From Brevundimonas subvibrioides ATCC 15264 (GTDB lineage Bacteria; Pseudomonadota; Alphaproteobacteria; Caulobacterales; Caulobacteraceae), in assembly GCF_000144605.1 (NCBI RefSeq), contig NC_014375.1, forward strand, positions 3,168,501 through 3,232,500: a stretch of DNA of 64,000 nucleotides. Direction: 5' to 3'. The notes beneath the pieces were generated by a model. The model saw only the letters and a list, made by a program, of their open reading frames with translations, made no database searches and was not told the origin of the DNA. Position 1 is the first letter of the stretch, and each line of letters begins with the position of its first letter. Below, piece by piece: positions 50,790-60,177 of this stretch. A program made the translations under genes and the position numbers.

Positions 50790-51593
50790 TTAACCCGCAT
50801 CCACGTCAGAATCGGTCGTGGCAGACGGCGGTGCGCGTTCTTTCGCCAGCCGCTCCAGCACCCGTCCCCTACCCTTCGACAGCGCGTGAATCACCCCGCG
50901 AAAGGTCGCGACCTCCTGCTCGGTGAAAGCGGCGCGGCCCAGCATGACGCGCAGGTTCTGGCTCATGGAGCGGAACTTCTCGGGCGGATGGAAGAAGCCG
51001 GCGGCGTCCAGCTCGCGCTCCAGATGTTCGTACATGCCGACGGCGAGCGCGCCCGATGCCGGCGGCTCGCCCTCGCGGAAGTTGGGCGGCGGGGCGTCCA
51101 GCACCAGGGTCCGCCATTCGTAGGCGTTGATGGCCACGGCCTGGGCCAGGTTCAGGCTCTGGTGGCGGGGGTCGATGGGGATGGTGACGATGCCCTGGCA
51201 CAGGGCGATGTCCGACGTTTCCAGCCCGGCCCTTTCGCTGCCGAACAGAAGGCCGACGCCCAGACCGGAGGCGGCGTCGTCATAGAGGACGCGCGAGGCG
51301 TCGCGCGGGGTGCGGACGGGCTGGCGGGTCTCGCGTGGGCGGGCGGTGGTGGCGAAGACCGTGGTCAGGTCGGCGGTGGCGGCGGCGACGCTGTCGAACA
51401 CCTGGACCCCGTCCAGCACCCAGTCGGCGCCCGAGGCCAAGGGCCAGGCCCGGTCCTGGGGCCAGCCGTCGCGCGGGCTGACCAGCCGCAGCCGGTCGAG
51501 GCCGAAGTTCGCCATCACCCGCGCCACCGCGCCGATGTTCTCGGCCATCTGCGACCGGTCGAGGATGACGACGGGGGGCGTCAGGTCGGCCAA
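50790..51593 (-). CDS. trmJ: tRNA/rRNA 2'-O-methyltransferase, TrmJ-like (SPOUT)
   Basis: Protein of 267 residues with the three SpoU motifs: NIGAVARVMANFGL, LLFGSERAGLETSD and IPIDPRHQSLNLAQAVAI, forming the AdoMet-binding knot. TrmJ methylates position 32 of certain tRNAs. The C-terminal ~90 residues form the TrmJ-type helical extension with FRSMSQNLRVMLGRA. The start is TTG at 51593, 7 nt after the nuclease gene stop; a later ATG would remove part of motif 1. Confidence 0.9.
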   Translation of the reverse strand: MADLTPPVVILDRSQMAENIGAVARVMANFGLDRLRLVSPRDGWPQDRAWPLASGADWVLDGVQVFDSVAAATADLTTVFATTARPRETRQPVRTPRDASRVLYDDAASGLGVGLLFGSERAGLETSDIALCQGIVTIPIDPRHQSLNLAQAVAINAYEWRTLVLDAPPPNFREGEPPASGALAVGMYEHLERELDAAGFFHPPEKFRSMSQNLRVMLGRAAFTEQEVATFRGVIHALSKGRGRVLERLAKERAPPSATTDSDVDAG

Positions 51594-51600
51594 GGCGCGC

Positions 51601-52647
51601 CTAGTCCTCGCCGATCATGGCCAGCCACGGGTCGGCCGTGCCCGCCTCGACGTCGGCGACCTTGACCGCGGGCCAGCCGATCGACTGGGTGCCCGCGTCG
51701 CGCCAGGCCAGGATGGTCAGGTCGCGCAGCTCGGCCGCGCCCGCGGCGATCCGGGCATCGGCGAAGGCCACGCCGGGGGCCAGCACCTCGCCCGCCGCAT
51801 CCGCCGCGAAGGCCCCGGTCTTCTCCAGCCGGTAGAAGGGAATGACCTGCGACAGGGTCCCGTTCAGATAGGCCGCCACCCGCGCCCGCAGGTCGAAGCC
51901 GTCGAGGTTCGCCGCCGGCATCGCGGCCTCGACCGCATCCAGACGAAGGTTGCGACGGATGAAGGCTCCCTCGAACGCGCCGTGCGTGCTGCGCGCGTTG
52001 GTGAAGCCTTCCGGGTTCGGATAGTCGCCCCAGCCGTTGTAGTGGATCGACATGTGATGCGGCTGCGACCCGTCGCCGACGTAGTGGGACAGATAGCCCA
52101 TGTCGCGCAGGATCAGGGCCTCGCGCCGCAGCCGGTCCTCTCGGTACCAGGCGCGTTTGGCCGGATCGGCCTCGCGGGCCTCGGCGGCGTTCAGCACCCG
52201 CCAGGTGGCGAAGTCGCGGGCCAGCTGCTGGAAGCCGTCCATGATCGCATAGGGCAGATAGCCCGCGTCGTTGACCGCGATGCCCGCCGCCGCCAGCTGG
52301 GCGTCATACTGGCTCTTCAGCTCGGGAAGCTGCGACAGGGTCGGGCCCGAGGCGTTCATCACATGGCCGTCGTCGTCCAGATCGACGAAGTGCGCGGTGT
52401 CGCGCTCGCGGTCATGCGGCTGGCCCGCGCCCTTGGTCCGGTCGGGTTCGCGCGACAGCTCGCCGATCTCGGCGGCCGCGCCCGGCGTGCGCAGGAAGGC
52501 GGGCAGTTCGTCGGGCAGGGCGCGGACGGCGGCGACGCCGATGGTCCGGTGGCCGGTCGAGCCCCAGGCGTCCACGGCGGTCGCGGATCCCAGGGCGGCG
52601 GCGCCGGCCAGCACCATGACCGAGGCGACGAGGGCGAGGCGTTTCAT
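51601..52647 (-). CDS. Exported S1/P1-type zinc nuclease-like protein
   Basis: The 348-residue protein has a signal peptide ending ATAVDA, then AWGSTGHRTIG: a Trp near the mature N-terminus and a His, the trinuclear zinc start of S1/P1 nucleases and phospholipase C. Further ligands appear in TAHFVDLDDDG, YLSHYVGDGSQPHHM and THGAFEGAF. It should act outside the inner membrane on single-stranded nucleic acid or a phosphodiester; nuclease versus phospholipase cannot be decided. It is followed closely by trmJ and is divergent from the M28 peptidase gene. Confidence 0.82.
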   Translation of the reverse strand: MKRLALVASVMVLAGAAALGSATAVDAWGSTGHRTIGVAAVRALPDELPAFLRTPGAAAEIGELSREPDRTKGAGQPHDRERDTAHFVDLDDDGHVMNASGPTLSQLPELKSQYDAQLAAAGIAVNDAGYLPYAIMDGFQQLARDFATWRVLNAAEAREADPAKRAWYREDRLRREALILRDMGYLSHYVGDGSQPHHMSIHYNGWGDYPNPEGFTNARSTHGAFEGAFIRRNLRLDAVEAAMPAANLDGFDLRARVAAYLNGTLSQVIPFYRLEKTGAFAADAAGEVLAPGVAFADARIAAGAAELRDLTILAWRDAGTQSIGWPAVKVADVEAGTADPWLAMIGED

Positions 52648-52782
52648 GGGGGGCTCCGGTCCGGGGGTTCGAAAGGCCGGTTAGAACCGCGCGGCGCGGG
52701 CGTCCAGACTAAACGAGGATTCATTTGACCGGGGGCGGACCCCCGCCCTACCGCTGTCGGCCTGATCCACATGGAGACCGCC

Positions 52783-54141
52783 ATGAAGCGCCTGTCCCTC
52801 GCCGCCGTCTCGATGATCGCCCTGCTGGCGGGCCCCGTCCTGGCGCAGCAGACCACCACCATCGAGCGCAATGCGGTCGAGGCCCACATGAACTTCCTAG
52901 CCGGCGACGAGCTTCAGGGCCGCGGCAGCGCGACCCGCGACGAGGCCATCGCCGCCGCCTATGTCGCCGCCCAGTTCCGCCTTGCCGGCCTGACACCCGT
53001 GCCCGGCATGGACGGCTATCTGCAGCGCGCACCGGTCACCAAGACCACCCCGTCGGGCGCGGCGACCGTGACGGTCGGCGGCACGGTGCTGAACCAGGGC
53101 GCCGATTTCGCCATCCTGACCGGGGGCCTGACGGCCGCGTCGGGGACCATCACCGTGGCCGAGGATCCCGCCGCCCTGCCCTCGGGCGCAGAGACCCTGA
53201 TGCTGGCACCGCCCGAGGGTCCCGGCGTCCGCGCCCTGTTCGGGGCCGCCATGGGCAGCGGAGCGAAGCTCATCCTGATGCGTCGCACCGAGGCTCTGGC
53301 CCAGGCGACCGCCGGGCGCGGCACCCGCGACACCTCCATCCGCCTCTCCGAGACCCCCGCCCGCGGCGGTCCGGTGGTGCTGGTCGTCGCGCCGGAGGTG
53401 TACGACCGGCTGAAGGCCGCCGGCGGGGCCGCCGCCTACGACCCCGGCGTCACGACGGTCGAGGAGGGCATCACGACCAACGCCATCGGCTGGCTGGCCG
53501 GCACCGAGCCCGACGGCCCGGTGCTGATGGTCTCGGCCCACCTGGACCACATCGGCGTGCGGTCGGACGGCGTGGTCATGCACGGGGCCAACGACGACGC
53601 GTCCGGCACGGTCGCCGTGATCGAGCTGGCGCGCGCCCTGTCGGGCACCGGGCCGCACCGGATGAACGTGATGTTCGTGGCCTATGGATCCGAGGAGGCC
53701 GGCCTGCTGGGCTCGCGCTATTTCGTGAACCACCCGCCCGTGCCGCTGGAACGCCTGAAGGCCAATCTCGAGATCGAGATGATCGCCGACCAGGATCCGC
53801 AGCTGCCGGCCGGCGTGATGATGATGACGGGCTTCGAACGCTCGAACTTCGGGCCGGAGCTGAAGGCGCGCGGGGCCCTGATCGGGCCCGATCCCTATCC
53901 GGAGCAGAACTTCTTCCAGCGCTCGGACAACTACGCCCTCGCCCAGCGCGGCATCGTCGCCCACACCATCTCGGGCTGGGCGACCATTCCGACCTACCAC
54001 ACGCCCGAAGACACGATCGCCAACATCAATTTCGACTTCATGACCGCCGCGATCCAGTCACTGGTCGAGCCCCTGTCGGAACTGGCCGAGGGCGATTTCA
54101 CGCCGACCTGGGCCGAGGGCGGACGGCCGGAAGCGCAGTAG
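52783..54141 (+). CDS. Exported M28-family metallopeptidase
   Basis: Protein of 452 residues with signal peptide MKRLSLAAVSMIALLAGPVLAQ. The co-catalytic zinc site is complete: H and D in VSAHLDHIGV, D in HGANDDASGT, catalytic Glu pair in YGSEEAGLLGSRYF, Asp in EIEMIADQD and the last His in TYHTPEDT. A PA-type insert occupies ~100-230. It is probably an aminopeptidase of the periplasm. The ATG at 52783 (GGAG seven bases upstream) is chosen over 52771. A G/C hairpin CGGGGG/CCCCCG lies about 40 nt before the gene. Confidence 0.92.
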   Translation: MKRLSLAAVSMIALLAGPVLAQQTTTIERNAVEAHMNFLAGDELQGRGSATRDEAIAAAYVAAQFRLAGLTPVPGMDGYLQRAPVTKTTPSGAATVTVGGTVLNQGADFAILTGGLTAASGTITVAEDPAALPSGAETLMLAPPEGPGVRALFGAAMGSGAKLILMRRTEALAQATAGRGTRDTSIRLSETPARGGPVVLVVAPEVYDRLKAAGGAAAYDPGVTTVEEGITTNAIGWLAGTEPDGPVLMVSAHLDHIGVRSDGVVMHGANDDASGTVAVIELARALSGTGPHRMNVMFVAYGSEEAGLLGSRYFVNHPPVPLERLKANLEIEMIADQDPQLPAGVMMMTGFERSNFGPELKARGALIGPDPYPEQNFFQRSDNYALAQRGIVAHTISGWATIPTYHTPEDTIANINFDFMTAAIQSLVEPLSELAEGDFTPTWAEGGRPEAQ

Positions 54142-54149
54142 TCACCCTG

Positions 54150-54178
54150 GATCCTTCTCCCCTTGCGGGAGAAGGATC
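54150..54178. repeat. Palindromic REP-like element between converging genes
   Basis: GATCCTTCTCCC and its exact complement GGGAGAAGGATC around the loop CTTGC. The core CCTTCTCCCCTTGCGGGAG is a palindrome I recall as common between genes in many proteobacteria. Its right end supplies the first two bases of the minus-strand stop of the following GST gene. It may end transcription from both sides but has no T tract. Confidence 0.75.
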
Positions 54179-54764
54179 ACACGATGCCGACCGCCGCTTC
54201 CGTGCGTCCGATCCAGTCGCGGACGTTCGGACAGGCGGCCAGGTCGAACCCGCCCTCGTGGGCGACGCGGGTGTAGGCGACGAGGGCGAGGTCGGCGAGG
54301 GTCGGTGCCTGCCCGCCCGCCAGCCAGGCCGAGGTCGTCAGCGCCTGCTCCATATGCCTCAGGGCGACGTAACCCCGCTCCATCAGCCGGGGCTCGACCG
54401 CGTCCGCCGCCCTGCCCGCATAGACCCGCTGGAACCGCGCCACGGCCACATAGGGCTCATGGCTGTACTGCTCCCAGAACAGCCATTCGAACATCTTTGC
54501 CCGCTCATATCCGTCGGACGGGATCCATTCTGTCCGATCCGCCAGATGCAGCAGGATGGCGTTCGACTGGGTCACGACCCGACCGTCCTCCAGCACCAGG
54601 GCCGGCACCTGACCGAACGGATTCAAAAGGAGAAATTCCGCCGTGCGGCTGCCACCCGACATGATGTCCACCTCGACCCACTGATAATCACGGCCGAGCG
54701 CGTCCAGCATCCACTTGACCTTCAAGCAGTTGCCCGAGCGAATATCTCCATGAACAGTAAGCAT
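54177..54764 (-). CDS. Glutathione S-transferase
   Basis: The 195-residue protein has a thioredoxin-fold N-terminal domain (MLTVHGDIRSGNCLKVKWML, with Ser/Cys near residue 11 as the likely glutathione-activating site, and NPFGQVPALVLEDG with the cis-Pro) plus VTQSNAILLHLAD, the GSH-binding Gln-Ser pair. The helical C-terminal domain ends early for the family. The ATG at 54764 is used; an open frame back to 54827 lacks family residues. Its stop codon lies inside the palindromic repeat. Confidence 0.88.
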   Translation of the reverse strand: MLTVHGDIRSGNCLKVKWMLDALGRDYQWVEVDIMSGGSRTAEFLLLNPFGQVPALVLEDGRVVTQSNAILLHLADRTEWIPSDGYERAKMFEWLFWEQYSHEPYVAVARFQRVYAGRAADAVEPRLMERGYVALRHMEQALTTSAWLAGGQAPTLADLALVAYTRVAHEGGFDLAACPNVRDWIGRTEAAVGIV

Positions 54765-54986
54765 CGGACCCCAGCAAAGGATTTCTGATCGGCCAATACT
54801 GCTATCGCGTTTGAATGCGTTGCCCAACCCCGGTTCCGCTTATCTCAGGCAACGATTGACTGATCCATCCACAACGGTGGACAGGGGGTCGCAGCGGGGG
54901 GCGTTGCCACATTTTGGACACGGAACACGTCGACACGCCGCCCTGTCGGTACAGTCTGGGGACCGGCGTCACGACGAGTTCGATCT

Positions 54987-55553
54987 GTGTTCAACACCCT
55001 CGCGGCGTTCGCCATGCTCTGGGCCGCAGCCTTCCCGCCTGCCGATCCGATCACCTATGAAGCAGCCGTGGCTGCCGATCCGGTCGTGATGGAAAGCCCT
55101 GAAAACGCGAACGGTTCCGTCGAGGCAGCGACCACCGATCTGGCCGATCTGAGCGCCGAGCAGGCCGATCTGATGGCCCGGGATCCCGACTGGAACGCCC
55201 GCGCCAGCCTCTATCATGCCGGTGGGGGTGGAGCGACCGGCAACGATTCGCTGGGCTGCCGCCCGGTGCCGATGCGCACCCTGGCCACCGATCCCCGCGT
55301 GATCCCGCGCCGGACCAAGCTGTTTATCCGCGAGACCGTCGGCATGCGGCTGCCCGATGGGACGATCCACGACGGCTACTGGTATGCCTCCGACACCGGC
55401 GGCGCGATCCGCGGCCAGCGCGTCGACCTCTATACCGGCAACGGCCGCGGCTCGATGCAGCCGGTGATGCGCTTCAACCAGCAGCGCCTGACCATCACCA
55501 ACGCCGGCCGTTTCGACGGTTGCCCGCCCGCCTGGAACACCGCCTCCAACTGA
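54987..55553 (+). CDS. 3D-domain (Asp-Asp-Asp) protein, exported
   Basis: The 188-residue protein has a short hydrophobic N-terminus (LAAFAMLWAAAFPPA) and a C-terminal 3D domain: TLATDPRVIPRRTKLFI, GYWYASDTGGAIRG and QRVDLYTG with the conserved Asp residues also found in MltA-type lytic transglycosylases. It may bind or cut peptidoglycan. GTG start at 54987 with a weak ribosome site. The 222-nt gap upstream, shared with the divergent GST gene, has a GTTGCC/GGCAAC pair and no clear promoter. Confidence 0.85.
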   Translation: MFNTLAAFAMLWAAAFPPADPITYEAAVAADPVVMESPENANGSVEAATTDLADLSAEQADLMARDPDWNARASLYHAGGGGATGNDSLGCRPVPMRTLATDPRVIPRRTKLFIRETVGMRLPDGTIHDGYWYASDTGGAIRGQRVDLYTGNGRGSMQPVMRFNQQRLTITNAGRFDGCPPAWNTASN

Positions 55554-55614
55554 TCCGGCTTCAAGCGGACGCCCGAATGGTCTAGCTTGATCGCCTGACC
55601 GTCCGGAGGCTCCC

Positions 55615-56313
55615 ATGTCGCCTGCCCTCTCTCGCGGAATCGCGGCCTGCGCGATCGTCTTCAGCCTGGTCCAGCCGCTCGCCGCAGCGGCCCAGGACGC
55701 CGCCGTCCCCTTCCGCGACCGCACCGAGCGCATCGGTCTGTCCGGACGGCGCGGCCCCAGCCTCTTCCGGCCCGGCTTCGCCATCGGCGAATACACCGGG
55801 TGGGCCAGCCTGAGGGATTCCGCGGTCAGCCTGCCCTGGCAATCGCGCGACTTCGCCTCGGCGGACCTGTCGATCGTCACCCCGGCGGGCGAGGTCACCG
55901 GCAACTGCGGCGGCGGCCAGGGTCACCGCAACATCCTGGGCATCACCTTCGACCGCGAAGCCCTGAGCTACGACTGCGAATACGGCGGCGTGGCGCCGGC
56001 CGACGCCGGCATGGGCCTGGCCTTGGCCCGGGGCTCGATCATGGCCCGCCTGCAGCAACCGCAGCGGGCCGGCAGCCTGACCTGGCAGGGCGTCGAATAC
56101 CGCACCGAGACCCGCCGCATCGGCGGCCTGCCGTTCGGCGGCGGACGGGTCATGGGCTACGTCATCTCGCGCGACGGGGTCGAGGTAGGCGGCGTGGACC
56201 TGAACGGCATGCGACCGACCTTCTACCTGCCACCGGCCGGGTCGCCCGATCGCGACGCCGTCGCCGTCTTCGCCATCAGCCTGTGGGCCTTCCGCGATCC
56301 CGCCAATCGATGA
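55615..56313 (+). CDS. Exported protein of unknown function
   Basis: The 232-residue protein has a signal peptide ending AAAAQDA. The mature part is beta-rich with NCGGGQGHRNILGITF, SYDCEYGGVAP and GGLPFGGGRVMGYVISRDG; two Cys may pair. GGAGG lies upstream of the ATG. It starts a plus-strand group followed by the AraC regulator after 13 nt. I do not recognise a family. Confidence 0.75.
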   Translation: MSPALSRGIAACAIVFSLVQPLAAAAQDAAVPFRDRTERIGLSGRRGPSLFRPGFAIGEYTGWASLRDSAVSLPWQSRDFASADLSIVTPAGEVTGNCGGGQGHRNILGITFDREALSYDCEYGGVAPADAGMGLALARGSIMARLQQPQRAGSLTWQGVEYRTETRRIGGLPFGGGRVMGYVISRDGVEVGGVDLNGMRPTFYLPPAGSPDRDAVAVFAISLWAFRDPANR

Positions 56314-56326
56314 CGGCTTCGCCTGA

Positions 56327-57490
56327 ATGAGCGAGCCCGCGCTCTACCTCGGTTGGCGGGTCGCGATCCTGGGATCCACGAGCCTGCAGCTTCTCCTGCT
56401 CGCGGCGGCCATCGCGACCCAGTCCCCCAATGCCCGCGCCAATCGGCTGCTGACGGCCTTTCTGATCGTGCTGGTCGGGGTCGTGGCCCCCTATACCCTC
56501 GGCTACGCGGGCGCCTATGACGCCTGGCGCGGGCTGACCTTTGCGCCGCTCGCCATCCCCCTGGCCCTGCCGCCCCTGCTGTACGCCTATACCCACGCCC
56601 TGGTGCGCGGACGACGGCCGGACCGGTTCGGCCTGCATCTGGGGCCGCCCCTGATCCAGTTCGGCTATTTCGTCGTCTGTTTCGCCCTGCCGCCGGACGC
56701 CAAGTGGGACTGGTACACCGGCGGCCACCGGCACCTCGTCGGCCCGGCCTTCGACCTGGCCCTGCTGGTGTCGCTGGGCCTCTATGCCGCGTCATGCCTG
56801 CGCCTTCTCGCCGCCTACCGGCGCGACCTGGCCGAGGCGCGCAGCGACGACGACCGGTTCGCCACCGGATGGCTGACGCGCGTCATCGTCGCCCTCGTCG
56901 CCGTGCTGGCCGTGTATGCCGCCTTCACCCTGTGGGACTGGCTCAGCGGCGGAATCGACTTCTTCCAGGAGACCGGCCTCTACCTGGCCCTCGTCGCCAT
57001 CGGCCTCTATCTGGGGATCGAGGGCTGGCGGCACGCCACCCTGCGGTTTCCCGTGCCCGAGGCGGCGCCCCCTGACCCCGTCCCCGCCGAGCCGCCCGTC
57101 GCCCCCGATTGGAGGGCCGTCGCCACCGGTTTCGACACCCGCCTGCGCGAGGCCGGCTGGGCCAGCGAGCCGGACCTCAGCCTGCCGGTCCTCGCGCGGC
57201 GGCTGGCCACCAATACCGGGCGGCTGTCGCGGGCCATCAACCTGGGCCTCGGCGTCAACTTCTCGGCCTGGATCAACGGCGTCCGGGCCGAGGCGGTCGC
57301 GTCCGCGCTGGACGGCGGTTCGACGGGGGACCTTCTGACCCTGGCCTTCGACGCCGGCTTCAGCTCCAAGGCCAGTTTCAACCGCGCCTTCCAGGCCCGC
57401 TTCGGCGTCGCCCCCTCGCGCTATCGCCGCCACGTCTCACATCATGATTTTCCCCCACCCGGGCCGGAAATGAGGCGCGCCGCCGGGTGA
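56327..57490 (+). CDS. Membrane-bound AraC-family transcriptional regulator
   Basis: The 387-residue protein has about seven predicted membrane helices (residues ~10-235) and a cytoplasmic C-terminal AraC-type double helix-turn-helix (LPVLARRLATNTGRLSRAIN and LLTLAFDAGFSSKASFNRAF, ending FGVAPSRYRR). Such 7TM-AraC proteins may sense an envelope or lipid signal and regulate nearby genes, so the flanking exported-protein genes are candidate targets. It stands 13 nt after the exported protein gene and 40 nt before the S41 peptidase. Confidence 0.88.
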   Translation: MSEPALYLGWRVAILGSTSLQLLLLAAAIATQSPNARANRLLTAFLIVLVGVVAPYTLGYAGAYDAWRGLTFAPLAIPLALPPLLYAYTHALVRGRRPDRFGLHLGPPLIQFGYFVVCFALPPDAKWDWYTGGHRHLVGPAFDLALLVSLGLYAASCLRLLAAYRRDLAEARSDDDRFATGWLTRVIVALVAVLAVYAAFTLWDWLSGGIDFFQETGLYLALVAIGLYLGIEGWRHATLRFPVPEAAPPDPVPAEPPVAPDWRAVATGFDTRLREAGWASEPDLSLPVLARRLATNTGRLSRAINLGLGVNFSAWINGVRAEAVASALDGGSTGDLLTLAFDAGFSSKASFNRAFQARFGVAPSRYRRHVSHHDFPPPGPEMRRAAG

Positions 57491-57530
57491 GCCGGGCGAT
57501 GTTGTGTACGTCATCCCCGCGGAGTTCCCC

Positions 57531-59000
57531 ATGCTGTCCCGTCGTCGCCTGCTGCAGATTTCCGGGGGCCTTGCGCTCTCGGCCGCCACCCCGGCCTACG
57601 CGCGCCAATCGGTGTCCGAGGACTGGTCCGGCGATATCGAGATCCTGCGCCAGGCCTGGCAGGCGATGCACCCGGGCCTGTATCGCTACAGCAGCCCCGA
57701 CGAGATCGCCGCACGCCTCGAAGGCCTCTCCGCCGCCTGGAAGGCTCCGGGCTCCTTCCGCGACCGCTTCCTGGCCCTGACCCGCGTGACCGCCTCGGTA
57801 CGGTGCGGTCATACCTATCCCAGCCCCTACAACGGCGGCGCGGCCGTGCGCGATCGCCTGTACCCCGGCCGCGAACTGCTTCCATTCCGCTATGTCTGGA
57901 TCGACGGCCGGATGGTGGTGACGGTGGATCAGTCGGCGGAAGGCCTGTTTCCGCGCGGGACCGGCATCGCCGCCATCGACGGGGTGGCGACGCCCGACAT
58001 CCTGTCCCGCCTGATCCCCCTGGCCCGCGCCGACGGTCACAACGACGCCAAGCGGATCAGCCTGATGGCGGTGCGCGGCGACGACGCCTACGAGACCGCC
58101 GACATCCACCTGCCGCTGGTCCTGCCGGGGCTGGTCGACCGCGCCAGCTTCACCCTGGCTGACGGCCGTACCGTCACGGCCGCCCTGCTGACCCTCGCCG
58201 AGCGTCAGGCGAAATCCCCGTCCGCCGTCCAGCCGACCGGCGACGCCAACCCCTGGACGCTGGACAAGGGCGCGGATGGCGTCGCCCGGCTGACCATGCC
58301 GGGCTGGGCGCTCTACAACTCGACCTTCGACTGGCGGACCTGGCTGGGCGGCGTGATGGACGACCTGACCGGTGACGGGGCCAGAGGGCTGATCGTCGAC
58401 CTGCGCGGCAACGAGGGCGGCGAGGACTGCGGCGACGTCATCCTGACGCGGCTGGTCGATCGCGATTTCGCCCCGTCCCGCAGCCAGCGCTTCGTCCGCT
58501 ATCGCCGCGCGCCGGAGGCCCTGGATCCGTACCTCAACACCTGGGACCGGTCCTTCCTCGACTGGGGCGACCAGGCCGTGGCCGACACGGAGCGCCCCGG
58601 CTTCTATCGCCTGACCCGCTATGACGACGGCGAGGCGGCGACGCTCATCCGGCCTGCGGGTCGCCGCTTCACCGGGCCGGTCGCGGTGCTGTGCGATGCC
58701 TCCAACTCCTCGGCCACCTTCAGCTTCGCCCAGTCGGTGCAGGAAAGCCGGACCGCGACCCTGATCGGCACCCCGACCGGCGGCAACCGGCGCGGCATCA
58801 ACGGCGGGGCCTTCTGCTTCCTGCGGCTGCCGGCCTCCCGCATCGAGGTCGACCTGCCGCTGATCGCCAGCTTCCCTGAGGTGCCCCAGCCCGACGCCGG
58901 GATCGAGCCCGACCTGCACGTCCCGACCACCGCCGCCGACATCGCCGCCGGCGCCGATCCCCAGATGGCGGCCGCCACCGCCCGCATCCTGTCCGCCTGA
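57531..59000 (+). CDS. Exported S41-family peptidase
   Basis: Protein of 489 residues with N-terminus SRRRLLQISGGLALS and AYA, a Tat-type signal. The S41 (tail-specific protease) fold is seen in IVDLRGNEGGEDCGDVI, and the nucleophile region is LCDASNSSATFSFAQ where Ser replaces the more usual TxSxxE pattern; a Lys of the classic catalytic pair is not evident. The N-terminal helical part begins with SEDWSGDIEILRQAW. GGAG precedes the ATG. It is followed after 14 nt by another small exported protein. Confidence 0.85.
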   Translation: MLSRRRLLQISGGLALSAATPAYARQSVSEDWSGDIEILRQAWQAMHPGLYRYSSPDEIAARLEGLSAAWKAPGSFRDRFLALTRVTASVRCGHTYPSPYNGGAAVRDRLYPGRELLPFRYVWIDGRMVVTVDQSAEGLFPRGTGIAAIDGVATPDILSRLIPLARADGHNDAKRISLMAVRGDDAYETADIHLPLVLPGLVDRASFTLADGRTVTAALLTLAERQAKSPSAVQPTGDANPWTLDKGADGVARLTMPGWALYNSTFDWRTWLGGVMDDLTGDGARGLIVDLRGNEGGEDCGDVILTRLVDRDFAPSRSQRFVRYRRAPEALDPYLNTWDRSFLDWGDQAVADTERPGFYRLTRYDDGEAATLIRPAGRRFTGPVAVLCDASNSSATFSFAQSVQESRTATLIGTPTGGNRRGINGGAFCFLRLPASRIEVDLPLIASFPEVPQPDAGIEPDLHVPTTAADIAAGADPQMAAATARILSA

Positions 59001-59014
59001 CCCGGAGCCCCGCC

Positions 59015-59575
59015 ATGACCCTTCGTCTGATCGCCGCCGTCCTGACCCTGCTGATCCTGACGCCCTGCGCCGCCCTGGCCCAGAGCCAGCCGACCGCCAC
59101 CCAGCTCCGCCTCGGACTCGTCGGCCAGTGGTCGGGCGCGCTCGGCTACCGCGACTACCAGAGCGACCGGATGTTCGAGATCCCGGTCACCACCACCATC
59201 ACGACGCCCGGCGACGGCGCGACCCAGGTCCGCCAGTCCCTGTTCGACGACGGTCCCGACAAGCCGGTCTGGATCACCACCGTCAGCCTCGACGACCTGG
59301 CCGCCGGCACCTCGACCGCCGCCAGCTTTCGCGCCGGAAACGCGCCCGAACTGTCGACCGACACTGTCCGGGTCACGGCCTTTGCCGACGCCACTCACTG
59401 GACGCTGGTCTATGCGCGGACCGGCGAGGACGACGACCGGCCGGCCGACATCCGCGTCACCGAGACCCGCGACGGTGACAGCCTGCTCGAGATCAAGGAG
59501 GTCCGCCCCGTGGGCTCCGACGACACCGCCTGGCGCTTCCGCAACCAAACCCGCCTGACCCGCACGGGCGACTAG
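59015..59575 (+). CDS. Small exported protein of unknown function
   Basis: The 186-residue protein has a signal peptide (LIAAVLTLLILTPCAALAQ) followed by a domain that looks like a beta-sandwich or lipocalin-like fold (GLVGQWSGALGYRDY, TVRVTAFADATHWTLVYAR, WRFRNQTRLTR). GGAG lies before the ATG. It probably forms an operon with the S41 peptidase. Its stop overlaps the stop of the convergent membrane gene by four bases. No family recognised. Confidence 0.78.
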   Translation: MTLRLIAAVLTLLILTPCAALAQSQPTATQLRLGLVGQWSGALGYRDYQSDRMFEIPVTTTITTPGDGATQVRQSLFDDGPDKPVWITTVSLDDLAAGTSTAASFRAGNAPELSTDTVRVTAFADATHWTLVYARTGEDDDRPADIRVTETRDGDSLLEIKEVRPVGSDDTAWRFRNQTRLTRTGD

Positions 59576-60096
59576 AGGGCCGTCGCCGGTTCGGCGCCGA
59601 AGGCGCGACGCAGCAGGGGCCAGATGTTGGACAGGGCCGAGATGAAACCCACCACGCTGGCCACGCCCTGGAACAGCGTCCACACGCTGCCGAACACGGC
59701 CCCGGACCGGACCCATTCGTCCAGCGGATACAGCAGTTCGCTGACGCCGATCTGGAAGCCGGCATAGACCTGCGAATACTCGATCGACCGATCGGCGAAG
59801 AAGGCGATGACGACCGCCGCCGCGACCGGCGCCCACATCAGCGGCAGGACCAGCACCAGGGCCAGGGCCACGATGACCAGCTTGGTGCCGACCGTCTCCG
59901 TGGAGACCAGGGTCGCGATCACGCCGACACCGAGCGCGAGCACGCTCAGGGCCAGCATCACCGGCAGCACCCGGTCGGTCGTGACGATCAGGTCGTCGAA
60001 CGCCGCCCCGATCAGGATGGCCAGTCCGGCCAGAAGAAACGCGCCCACCCAGGCCGCGCCGTACTGCCCCAGCCGTCGCTTGATATGTCCGATCAT
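59572..60096 (-). CDS. Membrane protein of unknown function
   Basis: The 174-residue protein has about four membrane segments (AAWVGAFLLAGLAILIGAAF, ALSVLALGVGVIATLV, VIVALALVLVLPLMWAP, and a C-terminal one). No domain is recognised. It is convergent with the preceding exported protein, sharing four bases at the stop codons. Confidence 0.72.
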   Translation of the reverse strand: MIGHIKRRLGQYGAAWVGAFLLAGLAILIGAAFDDLIVTTDRVLPVMLALSVLALGVGVIATLVSTETVGTKLVIVALALVLVLPLMWAPVAAAVVIAFFADRSIEYSQVYAGFQIGVSELLYPLDEWVRSGAVFGSVWTLFQGVASVVGFISALSNIWPLLRRAFGAEPATAL

Positions 60097-60177
60097 CGAA
60101 GTGTTCCCGACGCCCCCGCCGGGATCATGCGCGCGCGGCTACGGCAAGTCGACTGACGGAACAGTGATCGCCGGTCT

